Assembly: GCA_024278715.1 (NCBI GenBank)
Contig: JAJRSN010000176.1
Coordinates: forward strand, 1 to 23,554
Reading direction: 5' to 3'
Source of the DNA: Calditrichota bacterium
GTDB lineage: Bacteria > Calditrichota > Calditrichia > Calditrichales > Calditrichaceae
Length of the DNA stretch: 23,554 nt
In this document: piece after piece, positions 8,144-17,500 of the stretch
Numbering within the stretch: position 1 is the first letter of the stretch
How the letters are laid out: each line of letters opens with the position of its first letter
Translations under genes and position numbers: made by a program
Notes under the pieces: generated by a model
Database searches by the model: none
What the model was told of the DNA's origin: nothing
What the model saw: the letters and a program-made list of their open reading frames with translations, nothing else

Positions 8144-9433
8144 CTATTCATTATGGTATTTACGACGAATAACATCCTGACCGTTCATGTATTTTCGCAA
8201 AACGCCGGGTACCATTACCGTCCCTTCGTCAGTCTGGTAAGTTTCAAGCAAAGAAACCATTAATCGCGACGTTGCCAGTCCGGAACCGTTTAAAGTGTGT
8301 ACATATTGCGGCTTAGCCCCTTTTTCGGGTCGGAAACGAATATTGGCTCTTCGAGCCTGAAAATCTTCAAAATTACTAACGCTTGACGCTTCTAACCATT
8401 TATCCTCGGCGGGAGACCAGGTTTCGATGTCATAGCATTTGGCGGCGGCAAAACTCAGATCGCCTGAACACAGCAGCAAAACACGGTAAGGAATCTCCAG
8501 CAATTCGAGAATTTCGCAGGCTTCCCGCAAGAGTTTTTCATGAAAATCGTACGACTCTTCCGGACGCACAAAGTTTACCATTTCCACTTTATTAAACTGG
8601 TGCACGCGTAAAAATCCGCGGGTTTCTTTTCCGTAAGAGCCCGCCTCTCTTCTGAAACAGGCGGAATAAGCCACATATTTAACTGGAAGCTCACCAACCT
8701 CGATTATTTCATTTCGATGCAAATTGGTGACGGGAACTTCGGCGGTCGGGATTAAAAACAGATCGTCTTTTTCGGCATGGTACATATCTTCTTCCAATTT
8801 CGGAAGCTGCCCGGTGCCAAACATGCTTTCCCGATTTACCAGAAAAGGCGGAAAAATTTCGGTGTAGCCATGTTTATCAATATGCAGATCCAGCATAAAA
8901 TTAATCAAAGCCCGTTCCAAACGCGCGCCGTCGCCCTTGTACACTGGAAAGCCGCTTCCGCTGATTTTGCCTCCGCGTTTGAAATCGAGAATATCCAATC
9001 GTTCACCCAGCTCAAGATGGTTCATGGGCTTAAAATCAAACTGCGGAATTTCTCCCCAGCGTTTTACTTCCACATTTTGGCTGGCGTCCGCGCCGCGCGG
9101 CGTGGAGGCGTGAGGCAGATTGGGAATCCGACTTGTCTCTTTATGGAGCTCTTCCTCAATCCGTTTTAATCGATCGTCCAATTCTTTTATCTGTTCCGAA
9201 ATCCGGCGCGTATTTTCAATGATTTCCGAGACGTCCTTGCCTTCTTTTTTGTACCTGGCTACTTTCTGCGAATTTTCATTGCGTTGTTTTTTTAAACTTT
9301 CCACATTTTGAATGATCTCACGGCGCGCGGCGTCGAGCTCCAGAACACGATCCACGTCGCCTATTTCACCTTTGGCGATTATTCCTTCCTTTACCTTGTC
9401 GGGATTTTCTCGTATGAATTTTAAGTCTAACAT
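8144..9433 (-). CDS. serS: Seryl-tRNA synthetase
   Basis: A 429-residue class II aminoacyl-tRNA synthetase that charges tRNA-Ser (and tRNA-Sec) with serine. The N-terminal long coiled-coil arm (about residues 28-105, rich in Lys/Glu) contacts the tRNA. The catalytic core follows, with FGTGQLPKLEEDMY, motif 2 FRREAGSYGKETRGFLRVHQ and motif 3 NGSGLATSRLMVSLLETYQ, followed by VPGVLRKYM. Length is normal and nothing is broken. ATG 9433 is supported by GGAAGAGAG just upstream (minus strand). The gene is divergent from the small HTH-like gene at 9692 and upstream of plsC on the same strand. No T-box-like leader was seen; the region between the start and the palindrome at 9555 is only about 120 bases. 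Confidence 0.98.
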   Translation of the reverse strand: MLDLKFIRENPDKVKEGIIAKGEIGDVDRVLELDAARREIIQNVESLKKQRNENSQKVARYKKEGKDVSEIIENTRRISEQIKELDDRLKRIEEELHKETSRIPNLPHASTPRGADASQNVEVKRWGEIPQFDFKPMNHLELGERLDILDFKRGGKISGSGFPVYKGDGARLERALINFMLDLHIDKHGYTEIFPPFLVNRESMFGTGQLPKLEEDMYHAEKDDLFLIPTAEVPVTNLHRNEIIEVGELPVKYVAYSACFRREAGSYGKETRGFLRVHQFNKVEMVNFVRPEESYDFHEKLLREACEILELLEIPYRVLLLCSGDLSFAAAKCYDIETWSPAEDKWLEASSVSNFEDFQARRANIRFRPEKGAKPQYVHTLNGSGLATSRLMVSLLETYQTDEGTVMVPGVLRKYMNGQDVIRRKYHNE

Positions 9434-9512
9434 GCTCTCTTCCTTCTTTATCCGTTATTGCTTAATTTCAGAGTACTTTTTCGGCATCAGTCTCCGTTTT
9501 AAAATGAGTTCA

Positions 9513-9541
9513 AATTTAACCAAGCTGACTACCTATCGCAA
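9513..9541 (-). promoter_or_regulatory. Putative serS promoter
   Basis: On the minus strand TTGCGA (9541-9536), a 17-base spacer and TAAATT (9518-9513) form a plausible -35/-10 pair, giving a leader of about 70 bases before serS. Positional support is good but the hexamers are imperfect. Confidence 0.3.
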
Positions 9542-9554
9542 GCCGATTAAAAAA

Positions 9555-9570
9555 GGGAAAAATTTTTCCC
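9555..9570. promoter_or_regulatory. Perfect 16-bp palindrome, candidate operator
   Basis: GGGAAAAATTTTTCCC is its own reverse complement across all 16 bases. It directly abuts the putative -35 box (9571-9576) of the small divergent gene and lies 14 bases upstream of the putative serS -35. A dimeric regulator bound here could control both directions. It could also be a weak hairpin, but it is not followed by a T-run. Confidence 0.5.
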
Positions 9571-9598
9571 TTGCATAAATTGAGAATTTTGCTATATT
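9571..9598 (+). promoter_or_regulatory. Putative sigma70-type promoter of small HTH-like gene
   Basis: TTGCAT (9571-9576), a 16-base spacer and TATATT (9593-9598). Transcription would begin near 9605, giving a leader of about 85 bases before ATG 9692. The leader contains an extra AGGAGG at 9626-9631 with no well-spaced ATG. Confidence 0.5.
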
Positions 9599-9691
9599 AC
9601 ACAGGACAATTAAGCCTAATTTACCAGGAGGAAAATCCGCCGCTTCACCTTGTTACCAAATTCTTATCTATTAATTTATCGGAGGTGTAAC

Positions 9692-9949
9692 ATGGTGAAG
9701 AATCCACTCAAACCCCACATACCGGATTCAGTCTTTCAATTTCTCATCGAACATAATCTGCTCAGAGAAAAAGGTGTGCGCGATTTTCAAATCCGGCAGC
9801 GCTTCAGAGAATTGAAACGTCAATATTCTACCCAAAGAACGCTTGAAATTTTGCAAGAAGAATATCCCTACCTGCAATATGAAACCATTCGCAAGATTAT
9901 CTACCAAAAAACCGAACCGCGCTCACCCGAGTATTTCTATCTTTTCTAA
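9692..9949 (+). CDS. Small hypothetical protein, possible helix-turn-helix
   Basis: An 85-residue, basic, cytoplasmic protein of no family I recognise with confidence. The in-frame frame opens at TTG 9650, but ATG 9692 sits 4 bases after a strong GGAGGTG (9681-9687) and is the clear start. Residues about 30-72 look wholly helical: VRDFQIRQRFRELKRQYS, then a helix with EILQEEYPYL, then YETIRKIIYQ. The last part resembles the recognition helix of a trihelical DNA-binding domain (a tyrosine/leucine turn followed by TIRKIIY). The C-terminus is EPRSPEYFYLF, aromatic and possibly disordered. It forms a monocistronic unit with its own promoter, an upstream palindrome and a strong terminator. A role as a small regulator of itself or serS is inference; a nucleic-acid-binding protein of another kind is equally possible. 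Confidence 0.8.
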   Translation: MVKNPLKPHIPDSVFQFLIEHNLLREKGVRDFQIRQRFRELKRQYSTQRTLEILQEEYPYLQYETIRKIIYQKTEPRSPEYFYLF

Positions 9950-9963
9950 AACAGGAACAAAAC

Positions 9964-10008
9964 AAAACGCCGTTGCTGTATTAGTTGTAATCGCAACGGC
10001 GTTTTTTT
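9964..10008 (+). terminator. Rho-independent terminator
   Basis: A 13-bp perfect stem, AAAACGCCGTTGC (9964-9976) with GCAACGGCGTTTT (9993-10005), a 16-base loop, and a run of seven T. It starts 14 bases after the stop of the small HTH-like gene. The A-tract on the left arm means it could also end minus-strand transcripts of the RND operon. Confidence 0.92.
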
Positions 10009-10118
10009 AATGATTCGAATTGCTGGGAATATCAGCACCTCTCTGTTCCTAAATAACGTGGTTTTTGTCTTTTAATCGCCCGGGCTAAATGAATTATGGC
10101 GACGCAAAAACGGTTTTG

Positions 10119-13100
10119 TCATTTGCTCAATCTTCGGGCAAACGCCGCATACAGAGCCGGAATTACATTCAAAGAGAAAAAAATACCCGTAACCATCCCG
10201 CCGATTAAAGTAATGGCAAAGGGCTGATGAATTTTTGAACCGATTCCAAAACCGATGGCAGCCGGCAAAAGAGCCAGCATTGTGGTAAGTCCGGTCATTA
10301 AAATAGGTCGGGTGCGCAGGTGCACGGCTTGCAGCAAAGCTTGTTCTACCGTCATGTTTTCTTTTCGACGCAGATGATTTACCATATCAATCAGGATTAT
10401 GGCGTTATTTACAGATACGCCCACGAGGGTTAACAGACCTATGCCCACCGAAATATTCAGCGTCTGTCGGGTCAAAAGCAAAGCCGCAAACACTCCGATA
10501 AAATCCAAAGGTATCTTTAACAAAATGACAAAGGGCTGCCAAAAAGAATTGAACTGCAAATAGAGCAGCAGGTAAACAAAAATAACGGCGGCAAAAATTA
10601 CAAGAGCAAATGAGCGAACGCTTTTTAGTAAAGTTTGATACTGCCCGCGAATCCGGTAGCTGTATCCCGGCGGAAACATTACTGATTTCAGATTTTGTTT
10701 CAGACGAGAAACCACAGTCCATAACTTTCCTTCGGGCTCTGCAATCAGCGTTACTTCGCGCTGTCCGTTGAGATGGGTAATTGTCGGCGAAACTTCCCGA
10801 ATGCGTATGTTTGCCAAGCGGTTCAAAGGCAGATAACTTCCATTTTGCGTACGAACAGGCAGATTCATCAGTTTTTCAATGTTGTTGCGGTCTGCTTCCG
10901 GTAAACGCAGGAAAACGGACACGGGGGTCTGCTCTTTTACAAAACGGGCGACAACCCGACCGCGAAAAGCCAAAGATAATTGCCGCATCAATTGTCCGGC
11001 GTTTAGTCCGTAATATGCTAATTGCGCACGTTTGGGCGTCACCTCAATTTGCGGAACGGTAAATTGTGCATTGTTAATGATGTTGTTCAGTCCGCCGCTT
11101 TGCCGCATGTTTATTTCCACGCGTTTTGCCAGACTGCGCAGAGTGTCCAAATTATCGCCGGAGACTGAAACGCCGAAAAAAGCCGGCAATCCGCTAAAGC
11201 TCTCGTCGATTTTTTCCTGCGTGGGCTGATGATATAACAACACAACGCCTTCCAGCGACGAAAACTTTTCTTTTAATTGGCTTATTATCGCGGCGATGTT
11301 TTGCGTGCGCAGCTTTCCGGGTTTCATCTTTACCAGCAGTTCGCCCTTATTGACATCTTCAATATAATAGGTCCCTTCGGGCGAACCTATTCTCAGATAG
11401 ATATTATCCGCGTCCGGGATTTTACGAATTTCGCCTATCAGTTGCTCTGCCACCCGGTACGATTCACTGAGAGAAACGCCGGGGCGCAATACGTATTCCA
11501 ATAATAAAGCACCCTCGTCGATGGAGGGCATCAGCCTGATATTATTTAGTAAAATCACTAAAACGCCGCCCACCACAAACAGCAGAGTCAAACCGCCGAA
11601 CATGCTTTTTTTATATCGCATGCCGAACCGGAACCAGCGGTCGTTTAAAGAAATGAATCGCTTGAGAAAAGCAGGCGGTTCCGCGGTGATTTTTTTGATT
11701 TTTCCTTTGCGGTTCATCAGAGCGGGAATGACCGTTAACGAAATCAGAAGCGAAGCCAGCAGCGTATAACCGATGGTCAGCCCGAAAGGCAAAATCAAAT
11801 TGCCTAAAAAACCGCCGACAAACAGCAGGGGAATGAAAACGGAAATAGTGGTTAAAGTGCCGCTGACATCGGCGGCTAAAATTTGTTTGGTTCCCTGCAC
11901 CACCGATCGGAATAGGGTGTTTTTTTGTTCAAGAAAGCGCTCGATATTTTCCATGACGATAATGGAATCATCGACAACCATTCCGATGGAAAGGGTAAGC
12001 GCAGCCAGAGTCATCATATTCAGGCTAAAGGAGGAAAAATACATAAGCATGGCTGCGCTGAACAAAGACAGGGGGATGGTTAACGAAACAATCAGCATTG
12101 GGGTTAAGCGGCGCAGAAAGAAGAACAGAGCCAGCATGGCAAGCAGGGCGCCGATAAGCATTTCGATTTTAACGCCGCCCATGGATTCACTGAGAATTTC
12201 CGACTGGTCGTAGAACTTACGGATCACCGTTCCGGCGGGCATAATGTTCTTTAACGACTGCAATTTCCGTTCAACGGCGCGGGCGACCTTAATCGTACCG
12301 TATCCGTCTTCTTTCTGGACTATCAGAGCCACAGCCGGTTGACGATCGCTGCGCACAACATAGTGTTCGGGTAAACCGCCCTGGCGGATTTGCGCTATGT
12401 CTTTCAGAAACACTGGCAGACCGGTTGAGTTTTTTCCCACAGCCAGAAAACGAATGTCGTCCTGGGTTTGAATGCGCCCGTTTCCGCGAACGGGAATATC
12501 CAGATGACCCATTCGCAAATAACGACCTGAAACGGCTATGCTGTTTTCCTTTAAAACACGCGCCAGATCTTCCAGACTTAAATTCAGGCGGCGCATGGCG
12601 TTTATATTCGGTTCCACAATATAAGCCGGGCGTTGACCTCCGAAGACATCGATGCGTGAAATACCGGCAACGCTGTGCAAAGCGGGTTTTAGCCGGTACT
12701 GAACAAAGCGGCGCAGTTCGGTTGGCGGTAAAGAAGAATTCACGAAAGTAAAACTAATAATCTTCTGCATCCGACCGCCAAGATCGTCAATTAAAGGATG
12801 AACCCCATCCGGCAGTTGCCCCGAAAGCCGGGAAATAGCCGCCGTCGCCAGTTGACGGGCTTCCGTTATACTGTAACCCTGATTAAATTCCACGGTTACC
12901 TGCGATATGCCGATTGAAGAAATCGACGATGTGCGATGAATGCCGCGTATTCCCTGCAACTTGTTTTCAATGGGTCTTGTAACCAGAATTTCCATATCTT
13001 GCGGAGAAATTCCCGGATATTGACTAATAACATTTATCAACGGATACTTTAAACCGGGAAAATAATCCACGGGCATGCGCATCAGGCTCCACGTTCCTCC

Positions 13101-13169
13101 GAAAACCAGAATAAGAATCAGCAGTAAAGAATAAACAGGTCGCCGAATAAATTTTTTCCAAAGATTCAT
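10119..13169 (-). CDS. RND efflux pump inner-membrane permease B
   Basis: A 1016-residue RND-superfamily proton-driven permease (AcrB/ACR_tran family), with the usual layout: TM1 near residues 12-30, a large periplasmic loop, TM2-TM6 (about 330-480), a second loop, and TM8-TM12 (about 845-1010). TM4 carries the proton-relay pair Asp400-Asp401 in GMVVDDSIIVMEN. In TM10, where AcrB has a relay lysine, this protein reads VSVNNAIILID with Asn920-Asn921, a form seen in some RND subgroups. The ATG overlaps the stop of a 47-codon ORF (TAATG). It is the last gene of the efflux cluster and is paralogous to permease A. The DD pair points to the hydrophobe/drug branch over the CusA/CzcA metal branch (usually a single Asp), but substrate cannot be assigned. 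Confidence 0.95.
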   Translation of the reverse strand: MNLWKKFIRRPVYSLLLILILVFGGTWSLMRMPVDYFPGLKYPLINVISQYPGISPQDMEILVTRPIENKLQGIRGIHRTSSISSIGISQVTVEFNQGYSITEARQLATAAISRLSGQLPDGVHPLIDDLGGRMQKIISFTFVNSSLPPTELRRFVQYRLKPALHSVAGISRIDVFGGQRPAYIVEPNINAMRRLNLSLEDLARVLKENSIAVSGRYLRMGHLDIPVRGNGRIQTQDDIRFLAVGKNSTGLPVFLKDIAQIRQGGLPEHYVVRSDRQPAVALIVQKEDGYGTIKVARAVERKLQSLKNIMPAGTVIRKFYDQSEILSESMGGVKIEMLIGALLAMLALFFFLRRLTPMLIVSLTIPLSLFSAAMLMYFSSFSLNMMTLAALTLSIGMVVDDSIIVMENIERFLEQKNTLFRSVVQGTKQILAADVSGTLTTISVFIPLLFVGGFLGNLILPFGLTIGYTLLASLLISLTVIPALMNRKGKIKKITAEPPAFLKRFISLNDRWFRFGMRYKKSMFGGLTLLFVVGGVLVILLNNIRLMPSIDEGALLLEYVLRPGVSLSESYRVAEQLIGEIRKIPDADNIYLRIGSPEGTYYIEDVNKGELLVKMKPGKLRTQNIAAIISQLKEKFSSLEGVVLLYHQPTQEKIDESFSGLPAFFGVSVSGDNLDTLRSLAKRVEINMRQSGGLNNIINNAQFTVPQIEVTPKRAQLAYYGLNAGQLMRQLSLAFRGRVVARFVKEQTPVSVFLRLPEADRNNIEKLMNLPVRTQNGSYLPLNRLANIRIREVSPTITHLNGQREVTLIAEPEGKLWTVVSRLKQNLKSVMFPPGYSYRIRGQYQTLLKSVRSFALVIFAAVIFVYLLLYLQFNSFWQPFVILLKIPLDFIGVFAALLLTRQTLNISVGIGLLTLVGVSVNNAIILIDMVNHLRRKENMTVEQALLQAVHLRTRPILMTGLTTMLALLPAAIGFGIGSKIHQPFAITLIGGMVTGIFFSLNVIPALYAAFARRLSK

Positions 13170-13312
13170 TATTTTACCTTTTCCCCGTCAACGGCAATCT
13201 TAATTTGCGAATCACGATTAACCGAATCGATCGGATTTTCAAAAACTTTGCGGCTGCTCCTATTGTCCCCAAAAACCGCAAACGAAATTTCAGGATTTTC
13301 CAAAGTTTTCAT
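13169..13312 (-). CDS. 47-residue ORF resembling a metallophosphoesterase N-terminus
   Basis: An ORF between adaptor B and permease B, too short for standard gene calling. It starts at ATG 13312, overlapping the stop of the 21-codon ORF upstream by 4 bases (ATGA), and its TAA overlaps the permease ATG by one base (TAATG). Residues 9-24, ISFAVFGDNRSSRKVF, resemble the first beta strand and GD-N/D-R loop of calcineurin-like metallophosphoesterases, followed by SVNRDSQIKIAVDGEK where such proteins usually read up to a DLGDLV-type motif; here the frame soon stops. It may be a decayed remnant of an inserted or ancestral phosphatase gene. It may alternatively be a leader ORF that passes ribosomes to the permease. 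Translation is not shown. Confidence 0.4.
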   Translation of the reverse strand: MKTLENPEISFAVFGDNRSSRKVFENPIDSVNRDSQIKIAVDGEKVK

Positions 13313-13374
13313 TGTTCAGCCGCTTTCTCAACGGCTGCGGAGATGTCACTCCGGAGGTAATCGAAAAATGACAT
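13309..13374 (-). CDS. 21-residue ORF between adaptor B and the 47-codon ORF
   Basis: The ORF starts 4 bases after the adaptor B stop and overlaps the next ORF by ATGA. The peptide begins MSFFDYLRSDISAAVE and looks like an amphipathic helix. There is no clear Shine-Dalgarno, so translation would depend on coupling to the adaptor gene. Chance occurrence is quite possible. Confidence 0.22.
   Translation of the reverse strand: MSFFDYLRSDISAAVEKAAEQ
13317..13337 (-). repeat. Short hairpin just before the 47-codon ORF
   Basis: CAGCCG (13317-13322) and CGGCTG (13332-13337) are exact inverted copies around a 9-base loop. A second small inverted pair, CGGAG/CTCCG, lies at 13338-13353. There is no T-run, so these are not intrinsic terminators. 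They could be RNA processing or attenuation structures between adaptor B and permease B. Confidence 0.4.
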
Positions 13375-13378
13375 TTTA

Positions 13379-14428
13379 TTAATCCGCCAATTTCAGCGTC
13401 TTCTGCAAATTGCGATGAAAAATTTCAAAAGCTCCGCGGGTCAGCACCACGGCGCCCGGTTTGAGCCCTTCTTTAATTTCAACCAAATCATTAACTCTCC
13501 GCCCAACAGTTACCGCGACATTTCTATATTTACCGCCGACGCTTTGTACAACGTAAAACTTACCTTTTTCCAACACTAAAGCCGTTTTGGGAACAACCGG
13601 CGCCTGATAAGGGTCAAACTTCAAAGCGTAGCGAACATACGAGCCCGAATAAAGCCCGTTCGAAACAGAATTTAACATTGCCCAAAAGGTATGCCCGCCG
13701 CTGGTCGGATTAATCGTTTTTTCCACGAACATGATGCGTCCGCCGGTTTGAAAAACGCCGTTTAATTCAATCACTAAAGGTTCGGATTCGATAGAAAATA
13801 AAGTGTCGCCATAACTTGTGCCGATTAACTTAAATCCGGAATTCGAGGAAAAAAGACCAATGCTCCGACCTTTTTGCACATATTCTCCCTGATTGACCGA
13901 AAGATTGCTCAAGAATCCGTCAAAAGGAGCTTTAAAGGCGGTCATGTTCAAAAAATAGCGGCGGCGCGTTTCAGCCTGCTTTAAATTTTCTTTGGCAGCG
14001 GTAAAATTGTAGATAATTTTATCGCGTTCTTTGCGGGGCAATACTTTATTTTCGATCAGTTTCTTTTTACGACTATAAACAGACTCTTCATAATCGAAGC
14101 GAGCCTTTGCCTTACTTAGGGCGTTTTCGAGTTTCATTTTTTGCAGTTCAATATCCTGCCCGGTTAAGCGGTAAATCAACTGACCCTTTTTAAAGGTCGT
14201 TCCTTGCCCGTTCAGTTTGATGTTGCCATTAAAACGGACAATAAGGTTTTCGGCGGATATTGCTTCCAGACGACCGTAGCCTCCCACTTGTTTAAACAGG
14301 GTCATTGAATTGACCTTTACCGAATCCTTCCGCAAGGAAAACGATCCGGCATCTTTAGCCTTGTCCCTACAGCCCTGCCCCGAAAAAAGCAGCGCGCCAA
14401 ACAAGATAATAGCGAATAATGAGCGCAT
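13379..14428 (-). CDS. RND efflux periplasmic adaptor B (HlyD/MFP family), lipoprotein
   Basis: A 349-residue membrane fusion protein linking an RND permease to an outer-membrane channel. The N-terminus FAIILFGALLFSGQGC is a signal peptide with a lipobox-like end, so Cys20 is probably lipidated. The middle has the paired lipoyl halves (about 55-85 and 165-195, the latter FKAPFDGFLSNLSVNQGEYV) flanking a helical hairpin (about 90-160, with many Lys/Glu/Arg), followed by beta-barrel and membrane-proximal domains ending in LKPGAVVLTRGAFE. ATG 14428 follows AAGGAA. It lies between permease A (84 bases upstream) and permease B; its order suggests it serves permease B. It is shorter and more diverged than adaptor A. 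Confidence 0.9.
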   Translation of the reverse strand: MRSLFAIILFGALLFSGQGCRDKAKDAGSFSLRKDSVKVNSMTLFKQVGGYGRLEAISAENLIVRFNGNIKLNGQGTTFKKGQLIYRLTGQDIELQKMKLENALSKAKARFDYEESVYSRKKKLIENKVLPRKERDKIIYNFTAAKENLKQAETRRRYFLNMTAFKAPFDGFLSNLSVNQGEYVQKGRSIGLFSSNSGFKLIGTSYGDTLFSIESEPLVIELNGVFQTGGRIMFVEKTINPTSGGHTFWAMLNSVSNGLYSGSYVRYALKFDPYQAPVVPKTALVLEKGKFYVVQSVGGKYRNVAVTVGRRVNDLVEIKEGLKPGAVVLTRGAFEIFHRNLQKTLKLAD

Positions 14429-14512
14429 CTTTCATTCCTTTGATAATCTATTTTATTGTAAAAAATTTCAATACATCAAACTTCGATTTACTCCGGCGCG
14501 ACTTCGGCAAGG

Positions 14513-17500
14513 CTATCCGGAAACAAACCGACCTCTCTTTGCGCGATAATCAACAGTGAAAGCGCTCAAAAAATAAACCGGCAGCAAAAACAGGAGTAGC
14601 ACGGCGGAAAGTGAAAAACCGCCGATAACCGCCAACGCAAGCGGCTGCTGCATCTGCGCGCCTGCGCCCAGTCCGATTGCCAGCGGGGTTAAGGCAAGCA
14701 CGGCGGCTAAGGTGGTCATAATAATCGGACGCATACGCACTTTGCCCGCTTCAATAATCGCCGTTTGCAGCGACATGTCCCGTTGTTTGAACATTTGAAT
14801 ATAGTGAATCAGAAAGATGGCGTTTTCCGCCACAATTCCGATAATCATAATCATGCCCATCATTGATGAAATATTCAACGCCACACCGGTAACGCGTAGC
14901 ATCATAAACACGCCGCCGAGCGATAAAACCGAAATCGACAGAATAATGAGCGGTATTTTAAAGGATTCAAATTCCAGCAGTTGTACGCCGAACACCAGCA
15001 GAATAGCCAGAGCCAGCACCGTCAGCAGACCTTTAAACGATTTTTGTTGTTCTTCGTACAGACCGCCATATTTAATGAAGACAGACGCCGGCAACCGGAT
15101 CTGCCGATTTATTTTAGTCTGGATTTCGTTTAATGTGCCGCCCATATCGCGTCCGCTGATGCGTGCGGTAACGGCTATCATCTGTTTGAGATTTTCGCGC
15201 GTTAATTCCGGCTGACCGTTCAGAACAGACAAATTTGCCACAGCAGCCAGAGAAATATAATCGCCGTTAGGCGTCAGGATGCGTATGTGTTTGATGCGAT
15301 CGATATTAAAACGGTCAACAAGCGGATAGCGGATGCGCACACCTGTCATGTACAACCGGTCCTGCACTTCGGAAGCCACCTTTCCGTTAACTGCGGCGTT
15401 CAATTCTCGGCGAATGTCATCCGTTGTCAAACCGTACAGTCCCGCCACCAGGGGTTTTACTTTAATTAAAATTGAAGAACCGGCAATGGTGACGCCGTCA
15501 TATATATCCACGACTCCGCGCACTTTTCGGATAGTTTGAACCACTTGTTCCGAAATCGATTTGATTTGCCGATAATTGTCGCCGAAAATTTTTATCTCGA
15601 TGGGCTGGGGCACGGCGGTCAAATCGCCGATTAAATCGCCCATAAGCTGGGCAAACTCAATTTTGATTCCCGGCACGCGGCGCAGCACATCTTCACGCAC
15701 ACGGGCGATCACTTCCTGAATGCCCGCGGACCGTCTGCTTTTCAGGCGCACTAAAAAATCGCCGTTATTGGCTTCTGTCAAGCCGCCGCCCAGCTGCAAA
15801 CCGGTGCGTCTGGAATAACTTGCCACTTCCGGGGTTTGCTTCAGAATATCTTCAATCTGCAGCAGAACGCGGTTGGTCTCTTTCAGAGAAGTGCCCGGCG
15901 CGGTGCGGTAATCCAAAATGAATGTGCCTTCGTCCATATCGGGCAAAAAGCCGCTTGGCAAATTACGATACAGTAGATAAGCAAAAATCATTAACAGCAA
16001 TCCGGCTGCAAACGCCAGCCATCTGCGTCTGAACAGATAACGCATGAGGCGTTCATAATAATCGTACATCAATATCAAAAACCTGCCGGCGGTTTCCTGC
16101 TTTTCGGCGTCTTTTTCGGTAATATAGCGTCGGGAAAGGATGGGAATAAAGAACATTGAAAGCAGCATGGAAACAAACAGACTGATAGCCATGGTAAGCG
16201 AAAGCGATTTGAAAAAAGCGCCGGTTACGCCTGTCAGCATTGCCAGCGGCGCGAAAACCACAATAGTGCTGAAGGAAGAACCTAAAATGGGATGATAAAT
16301 TTCTTTTAGCGAGCGGTGCACCGCCTTTTGAGCATTTTCTCCGGAAACAGCCAGATGGCGGATAATATTTTCCACCACCACAATGGCGTCGTCGATAATC
16401 AAGCCGATGGCGGCGGCGAGTCCGCCAAGGGTCATAATATTAAAACTCATATTAAAAAAACGCATAAACAGTATGGTAATGACAATAGTCAACGGGACAT
16501 CCAAAGAAGCGATCAGCGTAATTTTCCAGTTGCGCAGAAAAGCCAGTAAAATTAAGACTGCCAGAATGATACCGATAAAAATACTGTCGCGCACGTTTTT
16601 CATGCTTTCTACAATCAATTCGGATTGGTCGTAAAATTTAGAAAGAACAATATCTGCCGGAATGCTGTTTTTCATGGCAACAAGGGCTTTTTTAATTTCG
16701 GTGTCTATTTTTACCGTGTTTCCTCCGGGCTGCTGGTAAATATTCAACAATACGGCGTCATGCCCGTTAGCCGTAACGCGCGTCCATTCCGGACGCACCG
16801 AATCGCGAATGAGAGCCACGTCGCTTAAAAAAACGGGAATTTGATGATCCGTTTTAATAATGGTTTGTCCGATATCTTTTTTTGATGTGTACTGTCCGTC
16901 TATCAGAGTCAGGAATAATTTGTAGTCCTGTTCGATTTTACCCACGGACTTGATGATATTGGTTTTTTCGACTGCATCAGCGAGATCGCCGAGTGAAAGA
17001 TGGTAAGACTTCAAGCGTTCGGGATTGACAAGCACTTCGTATTCTTTGGTTCGCCCGCCCAAAATCGCTACTTTTGCCACTCCGTCGATACCGGTTAAAA
17101 TAGGTCTGAGCATGTATTCGGCGTAATTACGCAAATCCACCGGACTCTTTTTGTCCGAAGTAAGGCTGTAACCAATAATGGGGTAAATTGTGGGATTCAT
17201 TCGTCGCACCAAAAATTGAAAATCAGAAGGCAGCTCGCTTTTGATTTGATTAATGGCGTTGTTCACCAACAGCTCGGCTTTAATCATATCGATATTCCAG
17301 TGGAAATTAACGGATAACTCTGCGGCGCCGCGACTTGTTGCCGAACGCACATTAACCACATCCTGAATGGAATTCACCGCTTCTTCCAGCTTGCGTGTAA
17401 CGGTCATCATCATGCGGTCTGCCGGCATATCGCCCGCCTCGGCGGTAACCGAAATGCGCGGAAATTCAATATCAGGGAAAAGCGCCACGGGAAGCCTAAA

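Noticed and set aside
9434..9554. T-box leader for serS
   Set aside because: The leader is short, with no T-box core sequence, specifier stem or terminator/antiterminator pair visible.
9650..9691. TTG 9650 as the start of the small HTH-like gene
   Set aside because: ATG 9692 has an ideal GGAGGTG site; the 14 extra residues would be translated through that ribosome site and have no supporting signal of their own.
10086..10118. Intrinsic terminator after permease B
   Set aside because: CAAAACCGTTTTTG can form only a weak 5-bp AT stem; the terminator at 9964-10008 is the more credible end signal.
11773..12213. Long plus-strand ORFs opposite the RND and serS genes
   Set aside because: They mirror strongly conserved minus-strand genes, have low-complexity translations and no ribosome sites; they are antisense shadows.
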